Assembly: GCA_029207755.1 (NCBI GenBank)
Contig: JARCOQ010000017.1
Span: 2,492,945-2,556,944, forward strand
Source: Chamaea fasciata
Taxonomy: Eukaryota; Chordata; Aves; Passeriformes; Sylviidae
DNA: 64,000 nt
Direction of reading: 5' to 3'
Shown: piece after piece, positions 23,701 to 35,700 of the stretch
Layout: each line of letters begins with the position of its first letter
Position numbering within the stretch: position 1 is the first letter of the stretch
Notes under the pieces: model-generated
Seen by the model: only the letters and a program-made list of their open reading frames with translations
The model's database searches: none
Told to the model about the DNA's origin: nothing
Position numbers and translations under genes: made by a program

Positions 23701-26700
23701 TGGTTTAAGTTGGAGAGCAGGTTCGGTAGATGGAGTGCTGGGGACAAATCTTGTACCTTCTACTTAGACTTGAAAGAGTTGGAAAAGAGCTTTTGTCTGA
23801 AACAGCAACTTAGGAGTGCAAATACATCTTGTAAGACATTTTTACACAGCAGTGGATTTGGTTTGAGCCGTGTTTTTGAACTTTTGATCTGTAAGAAGGG
23901 AAAACTTAAACTTTCAACACTGTCACGTGTTAAAATGTGACTTAAGTCACATTGCAGTCAGCAGGCAGAGAAATAATTTTGCTTCCAGATGTGGATTCTG
24001 CAACAGCAGCTCTGCAGATTGAGATTCCTGCTGCCTTCTGTTCCTCAGGAAGAATTATTTGTGGTGGAATCTGTCAGTTTAAAACTGGCACTTTGGAGCA
24101 AGGTGTTTTTCATTCTCCTAAAATGAAAAAAAAGAAGCAGGACTGTCTCTGCTCCCTGTTTGTGTATCTGATGGGATGTTGGGGATTGCAGCTCTGGGGT
24201 GATCTCTGTAGGTCTGTGCATGCTGGTGTGCCCAAATATTGTGGAATTTTTGTTCCAGCTGGCTTGCAGGTCCTTCCATGGGCAGTGTTTGGTGTGTGCT
24301 GATTGGAAGCCTGCTATTTGACAGGATAAATTATGCTTTGATTTGGAAGCTGACTCTCTGAGAAGTTCCTATGGATATAAAACATGCTAGAAGTGGTGTG
24401 GGGGCAGGATGGAGGTGATGAAATTGGGGCTGGAAATCCTTCTGGGAGTCACTTTGGAAGTTAAGGACAAGATTACATTTTAAATGGACTTTCTTGGATC
24501 ACTTCAAGGTTTATTTGGGATTTGTTTTCAGAGTCAACTAAACACAGACTTGAAAGAGTGCTCTAACTATTAAGCTCTGTGCCATATCAAACACTTAACC
24601 CCGTGTTTAATTTAGATATGAGGCTTTTTGAAACAGAATGAATGCCTATGGGTGTCAGATCCAGAACTCCGTGTGCAGCAGTGGTTCCTGGAACCAGGGT
24701 CACTTTGGCACTTTCTCCTCTTAGGGCACCAAAATCAACAAATATTTGCTGAGATCTGAAAGTTGTGATTGATCAACTCTTAACAGAATAACACAGAATT
24801 CGTGAAGGCTTTTCATGTGTGTTTCAAGGAGGTGATGTGGTCACGGTAATCACAATAATGAGCTGAATACTGTTTCTTACTACTTGAGAATGGTTTAATG
24901 ATCATTTTCCCATAATTTTGTCTCAAATACAAAATCCTTGAAGCAGAGTGGGTCATGCTGCAAAGATATTCCCAGATTGACTTGGGTCAAGCCCTACAAA
25001 AATTGTCTTTTCAGAGGCCTTTTCGTGCCGGTTTTTTTTTTTGCCTGGTTCAATTTCTGCAGGAGGAGCCTGTGACAGACAGTGCCTGGCTATTGAATTT
25101 TTCATTTTATTTCAATTTGGAAGTGATGCACAACAGTTGTTCTGCATGGTGGTGCCAGGGGTGAAAGCTGGAGCCTGGGTTTGCTGCAATGATGGCAATA
25201 AGAAATGTCTCATTCCCGTTTTAAAAGACATCACGGAGTGAATAAATGCTGGCAGTGCTCTACAGTGGACTGGAGAGAAATTAATTATGAATATTGCTAT
25301 GATTAATCCATGCCAGAGACCCATTAGCTTCGGTAATGGTTTGGAGAGAGACTCTGAACAAGCTCAGCATGAGCGTGTGCCTGGCTTTTATTTTCCTTTT
25401 TCTTTTTAGCTTTATTTCCCTCCATTAAAAAAAAAAAAAAAAAAAAAAGGATCCCCAGCAATATTTAGCCACAGGATAAGTCCTGGATTATCCATGAAAC
25501 TGTGCACGAGCCTTTTGGGTTGAGTTTGTAAATAAATAGGGACCAGATGGCCTTTCTTTAGGTTAAAGTTCATTTGCAAGAAATGATGTTTCCAATAAAC
25601 TTGTGTGGGAAAATGAGGAGTGTCAAGTTCCAGCAACCTGGGAAAAAGTTTGTGACAAGAAACTTTCATGTCCTGTTCTTGGGTCATTTGATTTTTTTTT
25701 TTTTTGGGAAAGGGCTCAATCTGTAGCCAGTTTTCTTGTAAAAACTCAGGGATGCATATTGAAGATTACATTGAAATTGCTCCTTTTTCAATTTATTTTT
25801 GTTTATTTACTTAATTTTTTAATATATAATTTGCAGTTTTTAATCCAGTGAGTAGTCCTGGTCCCTGCCAGGTGTTTCTGCACTTGCTGCAGGCTCTTTG
25901 CCTCTCTCAGTCAGGTACACTGGGATGGAACAATACTTGAAAAAATGGCTTTTTGCTCAATTTTCCTGTAATCCCTGGCCTCCATTTTCCCCTGTCTCCT
26001 TACCCTAAACTCCTGCAGAGACTCAGAACAGAGACTTGGAGATGAAGATGTGCTGCAGGATCCTTCTGTTACTAGGAGCAAAGCCTGGGCAGGGCAGCAG
26101 CGATGTTGCCACGCTACAAAATGAAATTAGGGCTGCAGCTGGCCATGGGAAATAAAAACAAACCCACAGCCCCCAGTGGCATGGGCTGTGTCACAAACTG
26201 CTTGTCACTGATGTCCAAGCTCTGAAATTTCAGCATCAGCTCCATCATTCAAAACATTTCATGAGACATTCAGTGGCCGTGACTTTAATTTGTTATTTCT
26301 CTGTATTTTATCTTCCTTCAGTCGCCGCCTCCATTTTATTGTTTTCAGGCCAGTTAGCCACGCTTTGGCTGTGAAAGTGAGGAATATTGACCAAATAAAG
26401 TCACTTAACGGAGTATGAACTTCCTTCCCTTGTCTTCAGCAGTGATTCAGATGTTCTTGGGGAATGAACCCATTGCTACCAGAATAAATAAAACCCATTT
26501 ATGTAGGGAGCACAGCACTGTGCTTTACCCTCGATGCACAGAGCCTGTGCCTGTAAATGTCCTTTTTGTCTGATTTTTTTCCTGATGTTCTGTGCCAGGA
26601 AACGCTGCCCATCAGTTGAGGAGTGATCTGGGCTCTTCCCTCCTTGTCTTCAGCAGAGATTCAGACATTCTTGGGGAATGAACCCATTGCTACCGGAATA

Positions 26701-29700
26701 AATAAAACCCGTTTATTTATGGAGCACAGCACTGTGCTTTACCCTCGACGCACAGAGCGAAACCTGTAAAAATCCTTTTTTTTTTTTTTTTCTGATTTTT
26801 TTCTGATCTTTTCCTGATGTTTCGTGCCAGGAAACGCTGCCCATCAGCTGAGGAGGGCTCCGGGCTCACAGGTGCAGCTGCATGTCGAAGGGGCCGCGCT
26901 GCTGCAGGCGCCAGTGCTGCTCCAGGGGCACCTGAGCCTGGCGCAGCGCCCGCAGCCGCAGCCGCCTCTCCAGGCACTCCAGCGCCAGCGGGTCCCTCCC
27001 GGCCTCGAACTTGTTGGCAAACAGATGAGGGGACTCAACGATCCACTGCAGGTCCCCCAGGCCGTAAATGCAGATGTCTCTGACATAACGACCTGCAGGG
27101 GTAAATGGGAGAGGTGAACCCAAGAGGTTTTTTTTCACCTTTTGATTTCTGCACAGAAATCGAGCGGGAGGATAACGCTGCAACATTATAAAGACAAGGG
27201 TTTGGGTTTATGTTTTACAGAAAGAGGTGTTCGTTACCTCCAGCTGCTTCCCGTGTTGCTCTGCTGAATGAAATCCTATAGTTGGGCATCAGATGTTCTG
27301 ATTTCCTACTGGGATTCCCTGCTCAGTCACACCTGAGCTCAGCTCGCACGCTTAAAAGTTTTAATGATTTCTGCATGCTTTCCATGCATTTCTGTTCTTT
27401 TTTATTGCTGTGCAAATTGAAGGGATTGAACCCAATGTTGATGGAAGTACCTGACCAACGTCCCTGTCATCCCTCCACTGAGAACTGATCAATTAAATTA
27501 GTGCATTGGTGATTAGGCGCTGAAAGAAGAGTTGTCAGTGGATGGATACTGTGCTCATCTCAAAATATGTAAAATATGTAACTAATTATACATATACATT
27601 ATATTAATATATAAAATATGTAATTACGTATTAATAGATATGTAAATATAATGTGTATATCAAAATCTTCTTTAGTGCCTATAGTGCAGTAACTTATAGG
27701 ATGCCTTGTTTTATTTAACACTTCCAAAATAAATTATATATGACCATTGAGGTGCATTTAATAGCCGCTTTAAATAATACATAGTCACCAAGTAATGCTC
27801 ATCAGCGAACCAAATGTAAGTTTGTGATCAAAATTCACATTACCTTTGCAGCCTTTGTGTGAGAGTCCTTCTTGATCTTTCCATTTAATGGCTCTTAGGT
27901 CTCCTTGCCAGCCTGCATTAGGTGTAGCCCCTGGAGCATCTTTAAAAACAAAAGGCTCTGATAAAATTTTTTTCTACTTATTACAAGGAAAACTTTCACT
28001 GCTGGACACTTCTTAACTGTGCGGTCACGTTAAGGATTTATTTGCAGGTATTTATGTTGTAAGAACAGATATTATTCTCAGTATTATTGTTTGGGGTTTT
28101 TTTTACTCCTTGAGAGCAAAAGCTGTAATGCAGCACAAAACTTCTTTTTAACCAGCGTTTTTCTAACTCGTGGTCTGCACTGAAGTAGCAATTTCCTACA
28201 TTGTTTCTCAGCCAGCAGATGGGACTTTTCAAAGCTGAAGACATGACTTTATTTCTGCAATTCAGAGCTGTTCAGCTCCGAGCTGGAGCTCAGAGCCTCT
28301 CTCCTCCCTGCCCTGCTGCGATTATTTGTGGCAGAAATGTTGTTACAGTTCTGCCTGTTTTATTTTGGTTGAGGTTAGGATGAAAGATATGGGAAACGTA
28401 GAGTCGAGTTTGGTTTTGGTTGTTTATTGTATATTATTTATTTATAGCATTTATAGTTTTGAGTTTTAATTTGCTAGTTAGAGGAACGAGGTAAAATGGA
28501 GACCTTTCAAATTTTCACTAAGAGTTCCACCAAAATACCAAATTCTTACCAGGCAAGCGATTGAGGGTGACCCAGTAGTGCTCATCAGGGCTGTAGGTGT
28601 CCCTGGACCACTCCAGCAGAGCTTTTGCCCGGGCATCACTCAGTGCAAACTGCACAAAGTCCTTGGTCAGGACGTAATAGGCACTGCCAAAATAAATGGT
28701 CAGGTTGTGTGGGGGCCGAGCCTTCCTGATCTTGGCTGGGTACACGTAGGGCACCCCAGAGTGGACGTACTCCCTGTAGCTGACCTCCGTCCTGTGCTTC
28801 ACGTGGAGGGGTTGCACTATCCCAGGGGTGATGTTTTTACCATTCCATTTACTTTTGATGTACTGCATGATCTCTTGATTTGTTTTCAGCGGGTAATCTT
28901 GACCACACAGATTAATGACATAATTCCACTGAACTTTGGAGTTAACCAGGTCCCTCATGCAATTAATATCAGCTTGTAGTCTTGAAAACCCGGCATAAAC
29001 GACGTGTTCTGTTTTTGAGGAAATAAAGACATTTTCGAAGCAGTTGACGATGTTCCGTACGGCAGTTTTATAATCTCTGGGTGACTTCTCATCAACGTGG
29101 ACGCAGTAAATGTTCTGAGGCATATAAATAGCTCTCAGCAGCCTCACAAACATTTCCAGCTCCTTGTGAATGGTAATAATGTAGGCCAAGGAGAAATTGC
29201 CTTCTTCCTCTGACAGTGGTTTGGTGATAAAATGCAGAGTCTTCAGCACTGTGGGGCAGCTGCAGGAAGTCTGAAGGCAGCTCAGTGCTTTGGGCTGGAA
29301 GGACTTCTGACAGAGGTTCCCAATTTTCAAGGCTGCAGGTTTCCCCACGAAAAGAGCCGAGCAAAGTTCATCGGGGTAAAAACCACACTCTGCTCTTTTG
29401 ACACGGGATTTTTGGTCACTTGACTCGTCATAAAGTGGAACCTTCAGGTAAATGAAGGTGTAGATGAACGTGCAGACAGCGACGCACACGAAAAGCCTTG
29501 ATTTCTTTGCATGAAGTGGGTTCATCTTTTACTTCCAGATCCTGTCTCCTTATCATAGTCCAATTAAACATTCAGAGCATCTGAGAGGAAAAGTGAGATA
29601 GAGGGAGAGAACTTTTTCTGTTTATTTTTCTTTTTAAAATAGATGCCACGTTAGTGCTGCATTTATAAACGTTGGGATTACTACCAGGAGGAACTGTGTG

Positions 29701-32700
29701 TGCCCAACTGAGTGCACTCAGCCCCTGGGAATGCAGAGCCACCAGGCAGGAATTTTGTCTTTCCAGGACAAAATGGTCTCAAAATGCTACAAAAAAACCC
29801 CCAAAAATGGCTGTGAATTCTTCACTGCTTGCCCAAGGTGGGAGTTTCCTGTGCTCTGAGGTGCTGGCTGAGCTCTGAGGAACAGCTGATTTCCTCAAGG
29901 CCTGGGAAACTTGAAGTTCCGCCAGAGGATCAGAATTCAGTAAATTAAATCAACAGAAAATTTATTAAATAAACAGAAGGAAGAGACTAAAATGCAATCC
30001 ACAAAATACACTGGGTTTTATCCTTATAAAGTCAGCAAATGTTTCTGACTCTTGAGGATTTTTTTTTTCCCCTGACATCTTTGTGCTTCGAAAAACTGAC
30101 CAAGGAGGCAACACTCATTTCTTATTTTTGGTGTTTTTGCATTCCCTGAGATAAGGACACAGCTGCCAGCATTGGCATTCTGAGATAACCAATCTCCAGC
30201 AGTATTAGCACAGGAAGTTTTCTCCATTGTGGGTTTTTTTTCCTTACCTTCACCTTGTTGAACTGTCAGAAGGACAAGAGTGCAGCAGTCCTGAATCCCA
30301 CAGCAATTACATGAAGCTTTTCTCCTTGAAGCACTTGGTGTCAAAATTCCTAGAGAAAGATACCAAGGGGAATGTCCATCAACTGCCATTAAGCTTAATA
30401 GTTAAAAATTTAAAATATTTTCATTTTATTTTAAAGGTAATTCATTTTCTCTTCTTTTATTCAGTGATTCTTTTTTCAAACAAAATTTGCATTTCGCCTT
30501 GAAATATTTCACACTTCGCAGCCGTCAAAATCATGAAGGATTTGGCTTTACACAGGAACTGAGAAAACCAGATTTTTAATAATGGTAGCTTCAAGAGAGG
30601 AGTGCTGCTGTGGTTAGAAGGCTCGAGGTTTTCATTAGAAAGAAGTGGAAAATGCTTCTTTTTAATAAAAAAAAAATCAGTATCTCCCTTAAAAGCTTGA
30701 ACATAAAGAAGGCATTGTAGCTAAAGTAACACTGAGACATAAAATTCAAAAAGCATTAAGAACACGAACTGAACCGAGGGAAGGGATCCTCCACATTCCC
30801 ACATTTTTAAGATTTTATGAGACTGTTGGGAAAGAATGTATTTATCTTTTGGTCCTTACTGCTATGCACTGGATTTCATGCTGGAGTGGTGCCTCTTTTT
30901 TTTCCACTGAGCATTCCAGAGAGGAGAGCTGTGCGTTAGGTGGAGGGCTCCTCCATTTTCCTGGGACGTTCTTTCAGCAGCTCAAAGAAAAAAAAACATG
31001 AGGAGATCAGCTCCCAGGAGAATATTTTTTTGCCTTTGAGCTCCTCAGGGATCCATTTAGTGGGTAAACAACCTTGATGGGAGCGTTCCATCCATCTGAG
31101 CAAAAAGCTGCAGCCGGTCGAGTCCGGGTCAACCTTTGGATGCTGTGCAGGAAGCAGGAGAACAGGGATGCCACTGCAAGGTGAAAAGCAGGAATTTTTT
31201 CCATTAAAAATGAAATCCATCCTGTGCCCAGAGCCCAGAGGGGGTTTCTGTGAGGACCACAGGGGCTGGAACTGGGGAAACAATTGATTTCTGTGCAGCT
31301 GGACTTGGACAAACTCTTTATTCTGTGGGAATTATTGGCAGGAGGAGGAACATTGGGATTCCTCTGAATTAGTGAATGTCACGAGATCTCTGGGATGTCA
31401 CAGGGAAGGTTCATCCTGAATGTAAGAATTACACTAAAAACAGCCGGCAGCTGTAGAAATAGTTGGGATTTTATACCTGGTTAAATATAAAACAACCCCA
31501 AGATTGTGGGTTCAGTCCCTGTAGGGATCATTTACTTGGGAGCTGAACTCACTGATCCTTGTGGGTCCCTTCCAACTCAAAATACTCTCTGAATCTCTCC
31601 AGAATGAGGGTGCTTGGCAGTTTTTTTTTTCCCTTAAATACGCTTTGAACAGGTTACAAAGTATGGTTCTGTGGAGCCAAGCTGTAACCTCCTTGTTTCA
31701 TCCACCTGAATTTTTATTACCCTTCAAGTAATCGCTTCTGGGGCTGTTTCGGGCTGTTGAGCGTTTACGATGGATTTTTTCCTACTGGACTGTGTGACAT
31801 CTAGAAACTGGATTTTTATGGCAGCATAAAAAGCACACAAACACCCCATAACCGAGTAAGAGGCAGCAATTCCTCTCCAGCGTTAACAAGTTTATGGGGA
31901 ATGGCTGAAGGATGGAGCCTGGCCTGCAAGAACAGAATTTGTCATCTCTCAGCCTCGAGGGGATGTCATGGAATAAAAGCAATGGCTTTTTGGTAGTGTT
32001 TGACCACATTCAGAGCTTGGAATCGCAGCTGTCTGTGCCACTGGATATGAAATTTGTTGTTTAGCAAGATCCTCTCAGCCCTGTCTGCTGGCAAGGATTA
32101 TTCTCCCAGATTTCCTCCTGCAAGAGATCCTTTGGGACCGTCCACTGTCCATCATAGCCCTGTCGGGGACCATCTTGCCCTTGAGTCCTATTATGCAAGA
32201 GTACCATGACAGGTATTTTTAGTTAGCAGAACGTCCCTGAAACTCGGCATTTCTCACGTTATGCACAGGTTTGCTAAATCTGGAGGATGGAGTTGTATGA
32301 ATTTTTAAAAGTCCTGCGAGTAGTGTGTGACTTTCTTGGGGGGGGGGGAGAAAAAAAATAGGGATTTTTCAAGCTTTGTGGACGCTTTGAAGGATGTCAC
32401 TTAGCAGGAAATTGTTGCAAGCCTAAGATACTCCATCTCAATTAACCAAGCAAACTCTAGAGGAAAGGGGAATTCTGATGATGCCGGGGGAAAAAGCCTG
32501 GGAAATAAATGTCAGCTCAGCTCACTGAGCCCCCATTAGCACATCCTGGGCTGTGCATTTGGTACTAACAACTCCTTTTGCTTTTTGCTGTTCCTCCCTG
32601 CCGCTGCCTTTAGGGCTGCATCACTGCACCTCTGAACATTCTGGTTTCTCTGTGCTCTTTGCTTTGGCCAAATTTTAAAGTTTAGATAAAGTTTGCTTTG

Positions 32701-35700
32701 TATAAGCTCGTAAATTAGTGAGACAAACGACTTGGGAATGCTTCATCTTCTAATAAAATGCTGGGGAAAAAAAAGGCAATAAATACTTATTTCAACTTCT
32801 TTTATTGCTGATTTTTTGTTGTTGTTTGAAAGGTATTTATGCAGGCATTAATGTATACATTTTATAAACAGGGGAAGACTAATTCAATCCTTTAAAAATG
32901 TTTAAATCAGTTCTTTTAAGTGCTTTTTCCATTGCTTTGCTTTCTGTTTAAACGGGGGTCAGAATACGGAGTCTGCTTCTGGATTTTTGAGATGCATTGA
33001 GTAAAAACATTTCTCCATCAAACCCAGTTCTTTAAACCATTCTTACTCCAAAACACTGCGTTAGAATTTACTGATACATAAACAGAAAATTTATGAAGTT
33101 GTGGTGTTCATCTTTGCTATTTTTGCTGTTACTTTCTTTTTCCTTGCGTATTTGACCTCATAGTGATTTAAAACAAATACAGTGAAAGCTGTTTAAACCT
33201 TTAAGTTACAGAGCTGTAAAAAACCAGTAAGTTGCGTAAATACTGTGATTATTATGATACAGACAGTTAATTGTAATGACCTCCATCCTTCTGTGCATCA
33301 CTCACAAGGTAAAGAAGGAAAATAATAATAACCTTCTTGCAGATTTGAGTGTTTTCTAAGTAAAACCGCTATTTACATAAGGGGGGGGGGGGGGGGGAAA
33401 GGAAAATCAAACGGATGCAATTGATGCAGCCTTACCTCGTCCAGAATTAGCCAGGAGACGGCAGCATAATAAAGATAAAGGCAGGGTCTCATTGTCCTTC
33501 AGCAGAGCCGTGTCCCTTCCTTCTCCCGGCGCCGGGTTAACCATTAATTACCGGGAATTCTCGCATCCCGCCCGCCCGCAGCGCACGTTCGGCATATCTA
33601 TCCTGCGGGAATTCGCGGTGCCTGCGGCTCTGCCTCCTCGCAGGAAAACTTGGGAATATTGCCGAGGAGCAGGAATAATTGGGAAGAAAGCTGTGCCCTC
33701 CCCCCGAGCCTTTAACCCGTGTGCTGGGGAGCACTGGGAGCCTGCCTCCTCCTCCTCCTCCTCTTCCTCCTCCTCCTCCCCTGCCCTTAACTCTTCGCCT
33801 GCCGAAACTTTCCAGCTGGCAGCCGAGAATTCCAGCAGGGGAATTGCTGCTGCCGGGCATTTCCAGCGGCTGGCAGCTGGAAAGAGAATAAATTACAAGA
33901 GGTCTCCTTGAAACGCGCCGCCTCGCTTAGGAAAAGCAGCTTAAGAATGGAGGTGTAAGTTGGTGAAAGAACTGAATGTGAGTGCCTCTTATAAATGTGA
34001 TCACTTCTGCGAAAGAGGAATCAGGGTCTGAGTGGGCCGAGGAGAGAAGAAAAGAAGGGTTTGGATGTAATTGCTGCCACTTCTGTGAAATGGGGTCTGG
34101 CCCTGGCGGGGTGAGGAGAGAACGAAGAGGTTTCAGTGTGGTCGCCGTGTCTGAGCACTTCTGTAAGCAAAGAGTGGGCCGGCAAAATAAAAACCTGATA
34201 CAAAGGGCTAGAAAAACAGATTGTGTGGTAATGGAGAGGAAACAGAAGGACATAATAACGAAGCACAGCCGTAAACAGAATCTAAGTGGTGTAGCAGTGA
34301 CGTGAGGTGTGTGATGAACACGTGTGGTCGAACCGTGTGCCGGGTTCGTAACCCTGAGATAAATAAACCACGAGGTGGGTAAGACCCCAGCCCTTGAAAG
34401 TGTAACTTTTAGACGAGCAAACAAACAAGGGAAGCCACCAGAATTGTAAATTTATAAAAGTGTGCGTGAAATGAAGCACAGGCGGAAATGCACGAGGAGG
34501 GGTTAACCCCCAGGTGTTCTCTGGTGCAGTCAAGGTGTGCTTCACCGCACTGTACCTGCAGTGGGGCAGACTGCTTTGGATCATCCTGCACACACGCGGT
34601 GTTTGCCGCTAGAGCCTTGTCCAGGCTCTCAGTGGAAAATCGTAAGTGGAAAGTTGAGTTTCAGTGTGCTGGGATTGGGAGGAGACATTCTGATAAAAAT
34701 GCCGCGTTGGTCAGAAATAAATGGAGAGAAAGCCTCAAAGCAAGTTCAGGCATAGGTGCAGGTACGACAGGTACGAAATTATCACCGATTTTAGGAGAAA
34801 CTCTGTAAATTGAGGCTTTTTCTTGAGCTTGTTTTGAAGCAGATGCTGCAGCTCCTGGGTGAAAGTGTGTGAATCGCTAGGTGGGAAATTTCCACTGCTC
34901 CCAAGTTGTCCTTTACTCTCTGACCCATTGCATGTCTGGCTTGGGTGACAATGTAAAAAAACACGTTCAGCAAATCTTACACTCCTGAGCTTTTAATGGC
35001 TAAACCTCTGGAAAATTCTCTCTCTTCAAACAAGTTTTAGTTAACTGTGGCAAGCAAGAATAATCTTTAATACAGGAGCTTGCGTGGCTGGGAGATGAAC
35101 AGTGAGATGGTCCATGGATGTTCAATCCTCTTCCTAAATGTCCCTGTTTAATGTCCCACAGGCAGGTTGTGGCCATCCATGTCCCAAATCCTGGTGGGAA
35201 TTGTGCATTTCCTAGTAATGGTCACGTTCAGGAGAACTGCAGGAATTCACTGTTAAGATTTGGGAAAGAGCCTGCAGTTTTCTCTGAAGTCATTAAACAG
35301 TGACACTGGTGTAAATCACATTTAGATATGAAAATATATTTGTCTCTTGTTTATTTGTGTTACATTAAGGCTGGAGTGGTCAAGCACAGAACTACTTTTT
35401 AGATGCTATTAAAAAAAAATCAATGTGTCAATGTAGTTTACAGCAAAAAATAATGTACGACTCTTGTCTTAGGCAGCTGAAAACTGTAAACTCTACAATT
35501 CAGGAAGTCATCTGAAATTAAGAGTTCATTACTCCTTTAAAAATCCTGTACTTTATACTTCAAGAAAGATAAAAACTGTATCATTTAGGAATGTCCTCTA
35601 TTCAAGGTGCTGAGAACTACAGCAAGTACCTTCGTATGTATTTAAAGGCCCAAGGTAAACAAGTGCCAGCAGAGGAGGCCCTGTGATATAATAAAACAAA

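Noticed and set aside
28518..28549. Ten extra codons after GCNT7 exon 1
   Set aside because: They follow a clear GTAAGA donor and lack family similarity, while exon 2 restores the DAPG block.
31478..31560. Functional tRNA gene
   Set aside because: Only a decayed T-arm region remains, fused to a CR1-type tail; the acceptor and D arms cannot be formed.
33982..34305. 107-codon frame in the 34-kb block as a novel protein
   Set aside because: It coincides with imperfect 77-bp repeats, shows no recognisable domain, and has no splice or start context that supports translation.
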